From: Rhizodiscina lignyota
Taxonomy: Eukaryota > Ascomycota > Dothideomycetes > Aulographales > Rhizodiscinaceae
NCBI GenBank assembly: GCA_010015805.1
Contig: ML978129.1
Span: forward strand, 1,364,001-1,428,000
Direction of reading: 5' to 3'
DNA length: 64,000 bases
The first letter of the stretch is position 1; the number at the start of each line of letters is the position of its first letter. This document shows, in pieces, positions 1-9,802 of the stretch. The translations under genes and the position numbers were made by a program. The notes under the pieces are model-generated. The model was not told where the DNA came from. It did no database searches and saw nothing but the letters and a program-made list of their open reading frames with translations.

Positions 1-953
1 ACCAGGCCCAGTACATCTCAAATGTCTGCATGAAAGTCAACGCGAAGCTTGGAGGTTCGACTTGCCGTGCTACTAGCAAAGTCATGGCCAAGATTGCTCC
101 CAACCACGCGAAGATTCCCACCATGGCCATCGGCATCGACGTCTCTCACGCCGCCCCTGGAAGCGACCAAGGTTCCATGGCTGCAATCACGATGTCTCTG
201 AACGCTGACTTGACTCGTTACGCTGCGCACTGCAACACCAACGGTCACCGTGTGGAGCTGGTGACAAAGACCAACATCCTCGACCTGGAAAACTACGTGA
301 AGCACTGGGTCTCCACGACTGGCAAAGGCGCCTTGCCTTCTCGCGTCGTCTATTTCCGCGATGGTGTTTCTGAAGGCCAGTATCAGCAGGTCATTACTCA
401 AGAGGTTGCGGACTTGAAGGAGCTGTTCCACAATATCGACCCCAAGAAGCAGGTTCAATTCACCGTTCTGATCGGCTCAAAGCGTCACCACGTCCGCTTC
501 TTCCCCCTTGGCAACGGTGGTGACCGCAACGGCAACCCCAAGCCAGGCACTCTCGTCGAGACCGGTGTCACTCATCCATATGAGTTTGACTTCTACTTGT
601 GTTCTCATGCGGCCATCAAGGGTACCGCTCGTCCCATGCACTACTATTGCTTGCTGAACGAGGCCGGTATGTCTCCTGAGGAGATCCAGCAGATGCTGTA
701 TGAGCACTGCTACCAGTATGCTCGTGCGACCACGCCTGTTTCGCAGTTCCCCGCGATCTACTACGCGCATCTGGCATCCAACCGTGCAGTCGCTCATGAG
801 AACCGCCCGGCTGTCTCTAGCGGCAAGAAGGAAGCTGGAGTCAAGCATGGTCAGACTGCGTCCTCTTCGTCTGACAAGACTCCAACAGAGATTCCGCCCC
901 TCATGGCACTCAACAACCAGATGGGTATCCGCCTTGCGATGTGGTATATCTAA
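1..953 (+). CDS. Argonaute, PIWI-domain C-terminal part (5' truncated by window edge)
   Basis: Small-RNA-guided Argonaute protein; only the PIWI half is present because the gene enters from the left edge. The frame is already open at base 3 (QYISNVCMKVNAKLGG is the family's conserved entry to PIWI). All four residues of the slicer tetrad can be placed by comparison with metazoan Ago2: Asp in GIDVSHAAPGS (codon 138-140), Glu in HRVELV (255-257), Asp in YFRDGVSEGQY (360-362) and His in YYAHLASNRA (768-770). The C-terminus ends in the short hydrophobic tail MWYI, as is usual for Argonautes, at the stop 951-953. No intron is seen in this part. By family knowledge it acts in RNA silencing (quelling or related pathways) in the cytoplasm; cleavage competence is inferred from the tetrad. 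Confidence 0.96.
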   Translation, partial: QAQYISNVCMKVNAKLGGSTCRATSKVMAKIAPNHAKIPTMAIGIDVSHAAPGSDQGSMAAITMSLNADLTRYAAHCNTNGHRVELVTKTNILDLENYVKHWVSTTGKGALPSRVVYFRDGVSEGQYQQVITQEVADLKELFHNIDPKKQVQFTVLIGSKRHHVRFFPLGNGGDRNGNPKPGTLVETGVTHPYEFDFYLCSHAAIKGTARPMHYYCLLNEAGMSPEEIQQMLYEHCYQYARATTPVSQFPAIYYAHLASNRAVAHENRPAVSSGKKEAGVKHGQTASSSSDKTPTEIPPLMALNNQMGIRLAMWYI

Positions 954-1656
954 ACGACTCTCTGACTTCATCTTTTCTGTTCCTGCCCCCTTTGGTCTGC
1001 GACTCTTGGCTCTCTCCTCACCGGTCTCTCTGCAACAAGCTCTGTCTCCAGACTCGTTGCACTCATCACGGACAGGCGCTGAACTGGCGACCTTGTATCC
1101 GTCAATCGACTTTCTCACTTGTTAGTCAGCGCTCCCAAAAAGAGCTGCTGCGTCCACTCTTTTACTCTCTTGGTTTCTGGCATAGCAATGGCGGGCGACA
1201 TACCCCACGGCGTTCGGTGAGGATACTCAGATCTTCTCTTCTCTGTCTGACGGAGGAGGCATTATCTCGAGGGCTTTCTCACTCACCCGATGATTGCTGG
1301 TTTTCCTTTTGCTTCTCTTTCATACTTTCCTCACTTGTGAAAAGGTTGCTTCATCTTCTGCGATCTCGGTCATGGAAGGCAAAAAGCTCCCTGAGCAGGT
1401 GGTTGGAAAGTGGCTCCTCGGGCTCTGGGCAACAAAAATCGGCGACGAAACTCTAAGGCGGCAATGTAAATTAGAAAATCCAAAAAAGCACCCACAGATA
1501 GAAAATACAGATCGGCGTATCTGACTAAATTCTCTTCCCCCTTTATTCTGTTCATGATGTGACTACCACTCTCATTGCACCTGACTTAGGGCTTTCTACA
1601 TGATTGTGATATTGCCTTGCTTGATATCGAACATAATCCTAATCGCCGGGCTTCAT
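954..1656. other. Intergenic, 3' flanks of convergent Argonaute and HNH genes
   Basis: The two neighbouring genes converge here. Open frames are short, overlap each other and carry no recognisable motif. I see only 3' untranslated and spacer sequence, rich in CT on the plus strand. Confidence 0.6.
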
Positions 1657-2531
1657 CTATCTCGCCCTCCATCGCACCCTTCCAACCCACGCAGCCCAGT
1701 TCCGTACATCGTCCCTTTCCACCAATCTCTCCACACTCCACCAGTCCTTCGCCAACTCCTCATTGCTCGCAATCTTGTGCACAAAGCTATGGCATGCTCG
1801 ACATAACCACGCCACGTTGTTCAGATCCTCCTCCTTGTGCCATCCGCGCTTCAGAACCTTTCCATGCACGCCCCGTGGGATAAGATGGTGATATGTCAAG
1901 GGCAGATGTGTACGGCCACAGATCTCGCACTCGTTGGTTTCTGGGCGCGTGGATGAGGGCGGAGGGGGAGGGGTCGCGCTGATGGAGATATAGACCGTGA
2001 AGACAGGCGAGAGAAACGCCGACGTAAAGGTTGGATCTTCGACAGAGGATGCGGTCGAGGGGTGGAGGTAGGAGGCTAAGGAGTCTGCTACTGACGGTGG
2101 GAGACTGCCGATGAGATTGTCAAGGGTATTGGACGGCAGAGGGTCGGCGTATATGCTTTGGAGGTCGGCAGAGTTGGTGAAGGTCGTGTGGGTAAGTGCT
2201 CGAAGGTCGGATGGGAGGGAGGTGAAGATCTCGGAGGCGAGATACTGTGGCCGTTAGTAGGCTGAGATGGTAAGGTCGAGAAGACGGGATAAAGTACGTC
2301 TATGAAATCCGCGAGGTCTTCTGCGTCGTTCGTCTCTTGCTCGGCAGCGATACCATCCTCATTCGCCTTCAGGCCATGTTGGCTCTTCTCTTTCGATTTC
2401 AACCCATTCTTGCGGCCCTTTGCAGCTCGTCGACGCGCTGGCTTCTTCGGCGCGGAAAGACGTGCGATGATGGCTTCGCTGAGACAGTCGCGGAAGGTTT
2501 CGTAGTTTGATTGTTCGGACGGGGAGAGCAT
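1657..2531 (-). CDS. HNH-domain protein, 2 exons
   Basis: Predicted nuclease-fold (HNH) protein of unknown role. Exons: 2531-2298 and 2244-1657; the 53-bp intron 2297-2245 has GTACTT...CACAG ends and a CTAAC branch point, phase 0, giving 273 residues. The N-terminal third is basic and low-complexity (KKPARRRAAKGRKNG, near residue 30). The C-terminal domain has a zinc-binding treble clef: CEIC near residues 185-188 and CRAC at 226-229. Between them lies the HH motif YHHLIPRG (about 196-203), followed by the LNNVAWLCRACHSFVH block typical of HNH proteins. This arrangement recurs in many fungal proteins annotated only as HNH-domain proteins; catalytic activity is not shown. The start is the first ATG of the open frame. 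The neighbours suggest no pathway. Confidence 0.85.
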
Positions 2532-2737
2532 ATGTGCACGAGGTCAATCGGACCAGGCGCGGGACGTCAAATCCCAGAGCCGGCTCATAATGGCTAGTCA
2601 CTGCGCTGATATGGAATCAGCGTGCAACTTGGAGGAGTTGGGCCTGTAATATACAAGTGGAAATGCCTGAATGTCGAAAAGTGCGATGACTTAGCGTCGA
2701 CCCCGCTGGAGAGCTGCCCTCGCCGGTGTCTACAAGT

Positions 2738-2783
2738 AGAGAACTTCCATTTCCAGAGAACTTCCATTTCCAGAGAACTTTCC
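2738..2783 (+). repeat. 17-bp tandem repeat, two full copies plus a partial third
   Basis: Two identical copies of AGAGAACTTCCATTTCC (2738-2754 and 2755-2771) are followed by a shortened third copy to 2783. The array ends 29 bp before the start codon of the HAD gene, so it lies in its 5' UTR or core promoter. Confidence 0.85.
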
Positions 2784-2812
2784 AGAAACTTAATCACAGC
2801 CATATCACGATC

Positions 2813-3605
2813 ATGACAGGCTCATCGGGCGATGTGGTGATTGCGTTCGATTTGTATGGAACGTTGCTCAGCACGGCTTCGATAGCGAAGCAGCTTGCGG
2901 ACCATTTTGGACAAGAGAAGGCACAGTCCATTGCGGCGGAATGGAGGAAATATCAACTGGAATATTCATGGAGATTGACTTGTATGGGTATGTACTCTAG
3001 ACTTCAAGCACTATATACAATCAATAATGAGACGGTTAGGCAAATATGAGCCCTTCTCAGCCCTCACGCTGAAATCGCTCAAGCACACTCTCACAGAAGC
3101 GGGTGTGTCACTGGAAGAGAAGGACATTGACAGCTTGATGAAAGCATACGACTCGCTCTCCACATTCCCAGATGTCCAGCCGGCGCTCTCGACGCTGAAG
3201 AAAATGCACGGCGTGAAGCCCGTCGTCTTCACCAATGGCTCGTACGAAATGGCGTCGAACAGCGTCAACAAGTCGCCGGATCTGTCTCCGCACTCGGCAA
3301 CGTTCCAGGAACTCGTGGTCATCGAGGAGGTGAAGAAATTCAAGCCTGCGCCTGAGGTGTACAAGTACCTCGCGCAGAGGGTGGGCAAGACGGAGAGTCA
3401 GATGGGCGAGATGTGGCTGGTTAGTAGTAATCCGTTCGACGTGGTGGGAGCGAGAGCCTGCGGGATGAACGTTGCCTGGGTTGATAGAGCGGGAATGGGA
3501 TGGACGGATAGGCTTGCGGAGGAGGGTGGTGGACCGACTGTGATTGTGAAGAGTCTGGGGGAGGTGATTGAAGCCGTAAAGAAACACTCTGGGCTATCAT
3601 CATGA
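2813..3605 (+). CDS. L-2-haloacid dehalogenase-like HAD hydrolase, 2 exons
   Basis: HAD-superfamily hydrolase of the type II haloacid dehalogenase group, which hydrolyses short 2-haloalkanoates through an aspartyl-enzyme ester; the real substrate in fungi is unknown. Exons 2813-2987 and 3040-3605; the 52-bp intron is GTATGT...GTTAG, giving 246 residues, the family's usual size. Motif I is FDLYGTL with nucleophile D13. Motif II is VFTNGS (about 121-126), the lysine is in FKPAPEVY (K160), and motif IV is SSNPFD (187-192). These match the Ser-Asn-Asp pattern of characterised L-2-haloacid dehalogenases. The splice recreates the family sequence MGKYEPF. The start ATG at 2813 is preferred over the upstream open frame because motif I then sits at the usual distance from the N-terminus. 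Cytosolic by lack of signals. Confidence 0.92.
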
Positions 3606-4510
3606 TTGAAACACGATAAGAAACGAACAAATGAATCATTTGAGGTCCCCTGAATTCGTAAAATGTCCTAGAGACACATTTTCGAAGCTCTTCATGTGAG
3701 CAAGTTTGTGCCGTGTCAAAATTTACCCATCATCCACAAAGGTAAGGAGGCTGGGGGGTAAGCCGACGGATGCGTTAGTCTGCCCTACGTTTCCATCCAG
3801 CTGATCATTACAGCCGAAGCCATTCGAACCAGAAGAATATGAAGGGGTTCAGTTTTTTGTGTGTTGTGGAAGAACGCAAAGCGTGCGATGTTTTAAAGCC
3901 AAAGAGATCAAGCTATACCGGATATGGTATAGTGTCGTCCAGGTTCACAAACGCTTTGCAAATCAGCACAATTCCTCTCACTGAATTAAGGTTGACGAAT
4001 TAATTCAATTTAAATTGTAATCTGCTCATTCGAATATCTGATATAGAGAGTACTCTTGGTATCCTTTCCTTTGGCGCTACTTGTATTGCTGCGCCCTTTC
4101 TGCCGATTATTTTTTCGTCCGCTGTCTCTTCTCCTATCATTCATTGCATCATTGAGCTTTTAATATCGCTAAGTCTGAAGATGAATCTTCCGTCCTTGGA
4201 CTTTTATTCATAAATTGATATGATTCCGTGCTGGAACCTCTTGATATAAAGGTATAAAAAAACGGTTTTGTTAGTGCGGCGACTTCAAGGTAACGAACTC
4301 ATCGGGTTGGATGGAGTGGACAAGTGCAGCATTTACAATATTGCTCTTTAATGCAAGTAAGAGAATTTCTGGAAGCTTGAGTTAATATACTTTACGCTGT
4401 ATTTATTGATATCCATCTCACCATGACATGATGTGTGTCATGCTCTTCTTTGTCTCTTAAGTTACACGATCTCCCAACGTCAAATCTGTCACAGTGCTGT
4501 CATAGAGAAT
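3606..4510. other. Gene-free, partly AT-rich spacer
   Basis: About 0.9 kb with no coding frame of any length and no recognisable RNA gene. The part around 3960-4260 is visibly AT-rich. I see no repeat or element ends. Confidence 0.6.
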
Positions 4511-5161
4511 TCATCCCCCCAACGTTTTCTCAGCCAGCATTGTAGCATGTGACGGAGTCATGGTAGTAGTGGTGGTTCTTGTAGATGACTGGTTGGACTG
4601 TGATGGCGTGCAGCACTCGGCATTGACCCTGGTGAAGAGGGCGAGCAAAGGAGTGCCGATTATGGTGGTCTTCAGGACTAGAAGCGGCCCACGAATCCAC
4701 GGACCATGGACTTTGACGAGATATCGTTCGAGGTAATGGAAGAGTGCCCCGAGAGCTGTCAAGCTGACCGGCGACATGGTGTACCCGAGGAATCGCTGGC
4801 GTCGGCACTCGTCGTCGTATACGATATTGAAGTAGGCCGTCGTTCCAGTGGTAAGTGCGGAGCCCGCAAAGTATATCTTGAAACTAAATCTTCTGAAAGT
4901 ATTCTTCGTTTTGGAGGAAGTCGCTCCAATTTGGCCTTCATCTCGTGTTTGTGCTTCCAGATTAATTGTAATGTGCGAAGAGTCGTCGTCATTGTCGAGC
5001 TCCTTGGACGGCGATGAATGATTTGAGTCCCTACGCTTTGAACGGTTGCGTCTTGAGTCTTTGCATCTTGAGTCATTGCATTTCCAGTCGTTGCGTCTCG
5101 AGCCATTGCGGCTTGCATCGTGGCGCCCTGAGCCGTTGCGCCCTGCGTGATTGGGTCCCAT
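4511..5161 (-). CDS. Possible membrane protein with pentapeptide (SRRND-like) repeat; gene model uncertain
   Basis: An open frame of 216 codons, not recognised. Residues 2-50 are periodic pentapeptides (NGSGR, NGSRR, NDWKC, NDSRC, KDSRR) encoded by a 15-bp minisatellite. An acidic Ser/Asp stretch follows. The C-terminal half then has three hydrophobic segments: YFAGSALTTGTTAYFNIV, YTMSPVSLTALGALF, and a segment ending in GTPLLALF. The overlapping second frame on the same strand (5262-4759) is also open through the repeat. Upstream on this strand, 5490-5260 encodes further hydrophobic stretches (VTLLGFAIRIL before a GTAAGT, and VTIAVFAGLIY). The real gene may therefore be a multi-exon membrane protein starting above 5500. 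I could not build a model without stops, so decay is also possible. Confidence 0.3.
   Translation of the reverse strand: MGPNHAGRNGSGRHDASRNGSRRNDWKCNDSRCKDSRRNRSKRRDSNHSSPSKELDNDDDSSHITINLEAQTRDEGQIGATSSKTKNTFRRFSFKIYFAGSALTTGTTAYFNIVYDDECRRQRFLGYTMSPVSLTALGALFHYLERYLVKVHGPWIRGPLLVLKTTIIGTPLLALFTRVNAECCTPSQSNQSSTRTTTTTMTPSHATMLAEKTLGG
5022..5161 (-). repeat. 15-bp minisatellite, about nine degenerate units
   Basis: On the minus strand the units follow TCAAGACGCAAYGAC with drift. The period is 15 bp, so both minus-strand frames stay open and encode pentapeptides (SRRND-like in one, QDATT-like in the other). Confidence 0.8.
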
Positions 5162-5262
5162 ACTTCTGTCTCTGCTATGGCGGTAAGACTAGCAATGTTC
5201 CTGATTCTGTCGATGCTAGTGAGACAAACGGAGAAGATGTTGGATAGATTGTGAACGTACAT

Positions 5263-6261
5263 AGGAGAGAAATAATAAACGAAGAGAAACCGTGCTCGCC
5301 TCCGATTGTAGATAAGTCCTGCGAATACTGCGATGGTAACATAATTGGCAGGGGCGTTCTAATGGCTTCGAGGGGCAGCGACGCCGACCTCAGTCTATCC
5401 AGCTCGGATTACTGCTATCTCGATCCCATTTGGCTTTGAGTAGGGAGACAAAGACTACCATGTTTGACTACTTGGAAAGATTCTGGAAACTTACACAAGC
5501 CCATTTCGCATTGAGAATACGAATAGCAAAACCCAGAAGTGTAACTAGTTAATGCAGCCACAGAGCATATGTATTCGTGGTTCGAGCACGCTTCTTTCTC
5601 TTCCGTTCGTTGAGTAGCTTCTACTCTGTGATAGGATGCGCATTATTGGAAGCGTCTCAGGCAATCCAATCAACTAGAAATGGATCGGAGAGGGACAGAA
5701 AACCTTGCTCTTGTCGCTGCATGAATTCTCACTTACTCCGCAGTAAGCGCGGCTGGAGCCCAAAGATGGATTGGAATGGCATCACAACTAGGTATTTGGG
5801 GTTGAGATGTCTACGTAGGAGAAATTGGAAGTACCCTACACCCCTAGAGGAACCACCGAGATGCGCAAGTCAATGAAGTATGTAAAGGGAGCTACATCAT
5901 TCTCTTCTATCAACGACACACATGGTTGGGCTGCGGGAAAAGAAACTTGGATATGGAGAGCGTGGCTACTGCCCAAGCTAGCCTAATTGGGAAGGACCCC
6001 TGTTTGCGGCGGCCGTAGCCGCTGCCAAGACCAGCATTGACGCAACTTGCTTCAGGCGGAGGCACGCACGATACACACAAACCACACAAACCACTCTCTC
6101 TTTTCATGACTCACGCGAGCGAGGCTCTTCCTGTAGAGGCATATCATAATTTCTAGAGGACCCTTCCACAAGCAAAGCAGCGAGATCTCAAGGCTCTCAG
6201 CTTCTGACAAGCACCTGATCGACAACGCACACGACTTCCAACGACACAGCACACTTTCGCC
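5263..6261. other. Spacer upstream of the PDAP1-family gene
   Basis: About 1 kb. The part below 5490 may hold upstream exons of the uncertain minus-strand membrane protein: GTAAGT and TAG/CAG splice-like signals flank hydrophobic frames. The remainder shows only short overlapping open frames. The last 100 bp before 6262 is the presumed promoter and leader of the next gene. Confidence 0.5.
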
Positions 6262-7057
6262 ATGTCTTCGGTGAACAGAGGAAGAGCGGGGAAGTTCAGG
6301 AAGCCAAAGCGAGGCGGTCAGTAACTCCTGGCTCGTTCGAATCGATATATGGATACTAATACTATTTATAGGTGGCAAGCAGTTCAGTCGTGATCTCCAA
6401 CCGATAGGCGCAGACGGTGAGGTGCAGAGCATGTGGGCCGAGCCACGCAACAAGGACGGAGACGACTCATCAGAGGATGATGATGACGAATCTACGGAGG
6501 AGGAAGATACCTCAGATGACGATGTGCCACCCCAGAACCAGCAGGATCAGTCGCGCGAGCAGCGCCGTGCCGCAGCGAAGGCGAGGAAGGAAGCCGCAAA
6601 GGCGAAGCAGCAGGCCAAACCCGCCGCTCCAGGCGAACTGCCATCCTCCTCTGAGGAGGACGAAGACGATGATGACGATGAAATGCCTGCGAATCCGAAC
6701 CACACCGCGGCAGCACGCACCCAGGTTGCCGGCGCTGAAGCAATGTCGAAGAAGGCTGAGAAGAAGCCGGAGCTGTCGCGTAGGGAGCGGGAGGCTCTTG
6801 CCGCGCAGCAAGCAAAGGAGCGATACCAGGCAATGCATCTAGCGGGCAAGACGGACGAGGCACGTGCTGATTTGGCACGGTTGGCTCTCATAAAGGAGAA
6901 GAGGGAGGCTGAGGCCGAAAGGAAGAAGGCTGAGGCTGAGGAAAGGGCAGAGAGGGAGAAGGAGAAGGGTGATGAAAATGATAGGGAGAAAAAGATGAGG
7001 GACGCCGCTGTTGGTTCGAGTGGCAAGAGGGGTGGGAAGCGTGGAGGTAAGAAGTGA
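6262..7057 (+). CDS. PDAP1/PP28-family acidic phosphoprotein, 2 exons
   Basis: Homologue of the 28-kDa heat- and acid-stable phosphoprotein (PDGFA-associated protein 1), a casein-kinase substrate conserved in eukaryotes; its molecular role is poorly known. Exons 6262-6316 and 6372-7057, with a 55-bp intron (GTCAGT...TATAG) after codon 18, giving 246 residues. The N-terminus MSSVNRGRAGKFRKPKRGGG and the following QFSRDL segment are the family signature. It is followed by two acidic Ser/Glu/Asp tracts (about residues 45-70 and 110-125) separated by a basic Ala/Lys helix. The PP28 domain follows (SRREREALAAQQAKERYQ, then MHLAGKTDEARADLARLALI), and a long Glu/Lys/Arg coiled coil ends in a GKRGGKRGGKK tail. 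Highly charged and probably disordered or helical; cytoplasmic or nucleolar location is inferred. Confidence 0.93.
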
Positions 7058-7344
7058 TGAATGGAAGAACGGCCGAGTGTGGTTTCCATACGGAGTATCG
7101 GACGTTTGATGACGATTGCATACAGCACGACAGCATTTTATCAAGCGGAGCAGATACGGGCAGTTCATGTTCTCTAGATGACTCTCATAGTCTTTGCTAT
7201 GATTGATATATCACAGGTTCGGAGTTAAACCCCGTATCAACGCCTGGCGCTATGCAAATATCTTCCTACATTGTTCGATGGCAAATTCAGGGCACCGTTT
7301 GCGAACTGATGTCGCACTGAATGGACGAACCAGCGTATAAACGC

Positions 7345-7930
7345 TCATTTCATCCCACCCTTCCCCTTTCCACTCTTCGCCGCTGGCTCGTTTGAGCCTT
7401 TCGCTTTCTCTTTGCTGTTCTCTCTTTTCCCAAAACCAGTGATCAAATCGAGCAAACTATCCTCTGGCGCGTCTCTCGGTAGTGCCTCTTCGCCATCACG
7501 CGCCTGTCCCATGGGTCAGCTCGATCCAATTGCACCACAGCCATTCAGCAAATATACATACCGCCTCTCCTTTCTCAACATTAACTGCCTCTGCATCCCA
7601 TCCTCGACCAAACTTCGCTCTGAAAGCCCGTAGTCGTCCAGCTTCGTCTTCTTCCACATTCATGAGCTTTTGACTTGACGGGTTCCATAGCGCCGTATTG
7701 CGCGTGTCTTTTGTAGACCTGTATACCGGTGCCGGTGAAGTTGTTCGCTGTAAGTATGCGCTGCCATCAGAGAGGGTAACGAGCTGTGTGAAAGTGTACG
7801 GCCGGCGTGGACGCTTGATGAGGGTTGCGTGCCGGGTTTGCTGGTGCGAAGGGGAGGATGGGGAGGTGAGTCGGAGGCATTGAGGACAGATGGGACGTTT
7901 CAGAGAGATTGATAATGAAGGAGAGGCCAT
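7345..7930 (-). CDS. Mitochondrial large-subunit ribosomal protein bL31m, 2 exons
   Basis: Subunit of the mitochondrial 54S ribosomal subunit (yeast Mrpl36 type, bacterial bL31 homologue). Exons 7930-7562 and 7503-7345; the 58-bp intron (GTATGT...GACAG) is phase 0, giving 175 residues. The N-terminus has a targeting-like sequence and CPQCLR, followed by the bL31m block: HATLIKRPRRPYTFTQLVTL, then SDGSAYLQRTTSP and YRSTKDTRNTALWNP. Then comes EDEAGRLRAFRAKFGRGWD. The C-terminal tail is Lys/Gly-rich (KSGKGKGGMK) and lies entirely in exon 2. The start is the ATG that places the presequence directly ahead of the mature domain. The divergent flavin-reductase gene starts 183 bp away, so both probably share a promoter region. 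Confidence 0.93.
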
Positions 7931-8113
7931 TTCTGCAGTAATATGAGGATAATGGTTTGATGTTGTTACAATAACCTTGCGGAGGTGCACTACTTTTTTC
8001 GGTCTTCCGCGCCAAGGCCGGCCACTCAACCTTCTTTCGAACCGGAACAGATGAAAAGAAGTCCACACTACCATTGAGCATCGCGACCTCAAGCGCAGTG
8101 GAGCGAGTTCGGT

Positions 8114-9802
8114 ATGCAGCATGTTCTGCCACCGACGCAGCTCTCGACCGTGGCACGCCGCTTCTTCTTCGCCTTCCACGAGCTAAATCGTCCTCCGAGA
8201 CACTTTCATACCATTGTTCGCCAAAGAAGATGCCCCGTTCGCTTGCGAATTTGGCGATACGGACCATGGACAAGTGGTCAGAGAAATAGCACTGGTATTC
8301 GTCAATATGGTGGGACTGCAGGTAGAAGGTCTACTGTAGTGTGGGATGGTGACGATGGAAAAGAGCCTGGAAACTCTGCCATTGAACGAGATGGGAAGCC
8401 TCTTGAAGCTCAAGAGCTGAAGGAAATGTCAGAGGCAGTACAGGATGACCTCGATACCTTGAACATGAACTTTCCTGGAGCGGATAAGCCAGCGATAATC
8501 GATGCAAATGCTACTAGTGCACAACCTAATATTCACGAACAACTGAAGCGCATAGCCTCGAGGATGGATGAATTAAATCGTCGGCTTGATGAGCTTAGTC
8601 GCCAGAGAGATGATTCGGTACGAAAGGCGCCACCGTCACAACTTAGCGTCTCTGAGATGACAACCCATGTCATGAGGAAATTGTCAAGCTCTCCAGTCGT
8701 TATCACCACCCTTTCAGCGGATCGTGAGAATGACGGGCTTCTCCCAAGACAACAAGACCTTCGCGCCATGACTGTGTCCTCCTTCACAACAGTCACGATG
8801 AAACCAAACCCGGTCATATCCTTCAATGTTCGCCGGCCTTCCAGGACTCTGGATGGCATCTTACGCTGGAGGGTTTTCCCGGTCCATATCCTTGACAGCA
8901 GTCCAGAAGGCGCATCGATTGCTCATGCATTTACACGAGGAGATCCTGTTGAGGCTTTTGAAAAAATTCTCAAAATACCTGGTCTTAAAACACGTCGAAA
9001 TCAAAATTCCAACAGGATACATCACCCCAGCGTATTCGCCAGGTTGAACTGTACTCTGATTCCTGAGAAGACTGTCACCATCGGAGATCACTCTGTAATC
9101 TTTGCAACCGTGGAAAATGTGGCAATGGGAAGAGCAAGCAGCAATCTTTCGTCTGTCAATGGGCTCGTGTATCAAGACGGCGCATATCGATCACCTGGCT
9201 CCGCTGTGCTTGAGCCTTCTGGAACAAACAAAGGTTCAGGGAGTCGACCGACGCCTAATCCATCAGACACACCAGTGGAAGGGGCCCGACCCAAGCGCAA
9301 CACACCTCGTGCCCGACCTATTAGCACTAGTTCTCCCAAGGTTGAAGAAGATAAAAGCGGAAAATCTGGACAGGATGGAGAGCGAAATGCCGCTCTGGAT
9401 GAAACGAAAGACGAAGATGCTTGGACCGAGTCTTCCACATCAGCTACATTGTATACGGAGAACGACTTGCCATGGTATAACGAGAAATCTGAAGTGCCAC
9501 CCAGTGATCCAGATGCAAATAAGACAGAAGAACCACACCTACGTATAATGTACACCATGGCGGGAGAAAATCCTAACTTGTCCACGATCGCTCGTCGGGT
9601 ACGGGCAAAGTACGGAATGTCGCAGATAGTTGGACAAAGTCACGAGAATGGCATCCCCAGTGTAGCAAGTGACGATTCGAGCACTGCATCTACTGGCACT
9701 TCAAAGTGCTTCTCCGTACAGGGTGAGGAGACTGCGGCAAAGAACGAACCGAGCGAGGGGCGAAAAGGAGAGAGGAATCTCGACAGAGCCACCGAGCAGT
9801 GA
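8114..9802 (+). CDS. Flavin-reductase-like (FMN-binding split-barrel) protein, probably mitochondrial
   Basis: Single-exon gene, 562 residues. The N-terminus is basic and hydroxylated (VARRFFFAFHELNRPPRHF), as in a mitochondrial presequence. A helical, coiled-coil-like stretch lies near residues 135-165 (LKRIASRMDELNRRLDELSR). The flavin reductase domain occupies about residues 195-365: VVITTLSAD, DLRAMTVSSFTTVTMKPNPV, SFNVRRPSRTLDGI, then FARLNCTLIPEKTVTIGDHS and the closing GLVYQDGAYRSPG. This pattern matches Pfam Flavin_Reduct proteins, which bind FMN and reduce it with NAD(P)H. The last 190 residues are low-complexity and Ser/Glu-rich, with one more ordered block (RIMYTMAGENPNLSTIARRV). 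Substrate and partner are unknown. The ATG at 8114 is chosen because it gives the targeting-like start; a later ATG at 8230 is possible. Confidence 0.83.
   Translation: MQHVLPPTQLSTVARRFFFAFHELNRPPRHFHTIVRQRRCPVRLRIWRYGPWTSGQRNSTGIRQYGGTAGRRSTVVWDGDDGKEPGNSAIERDGKPLEAQELKEMSEAVQDDLDTLNMNFPGADKPAIIDANATSAQPNIHEQLKRIASRMDELNRRLDELSRQRDDSVRKAPPSQLSVSEMTTHVMRKLSSSPVVITTLSADRENDGLLPRQQDLRAMTVSSFTTVTMKPNPVISFNVRRPSRTLDGILRWRVFPVHILDSSPEGASIAHAFTRGDPVEAFEKILKIPGLKTRRNQNSNRIHHPSVFARLNCTLIPEKTVTIGDHSVIFATVENVAMGRASSNLSSVNGLVYQDGAYRSPGSAVLEPSGTNKGSGSRPTPNPSDTPVEGARPKRNTPRARPISTSSPKVEEDKSGKSGQDGERNAALDETKDEDAWTESSTSATLYTENDLPWYNEKSEVPPSDPDANKTEEPHLRIMYTMAGENPNLSTIARRVRAKYGMSQIVGQSHENGIPSVASDDSSTASTGTSKCFSVQGEETAAKNEPSEGRKGERNLDRATEQ

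Noticed and set aside
6547-7128. Minus-strand Ser/Phe-rich open frame
   Set aside because: Antisense of the acidic/lysine-rich PDAP1 sequence; composition is the complement of Glu/Lys codons.
7767-8273. Minus-strand open frame of 168 codons between bL31m and the flavin-reductase gene
   Set aside because: Runs through two real genes in another frame and has no motif; it overlaps the divergent promoter.
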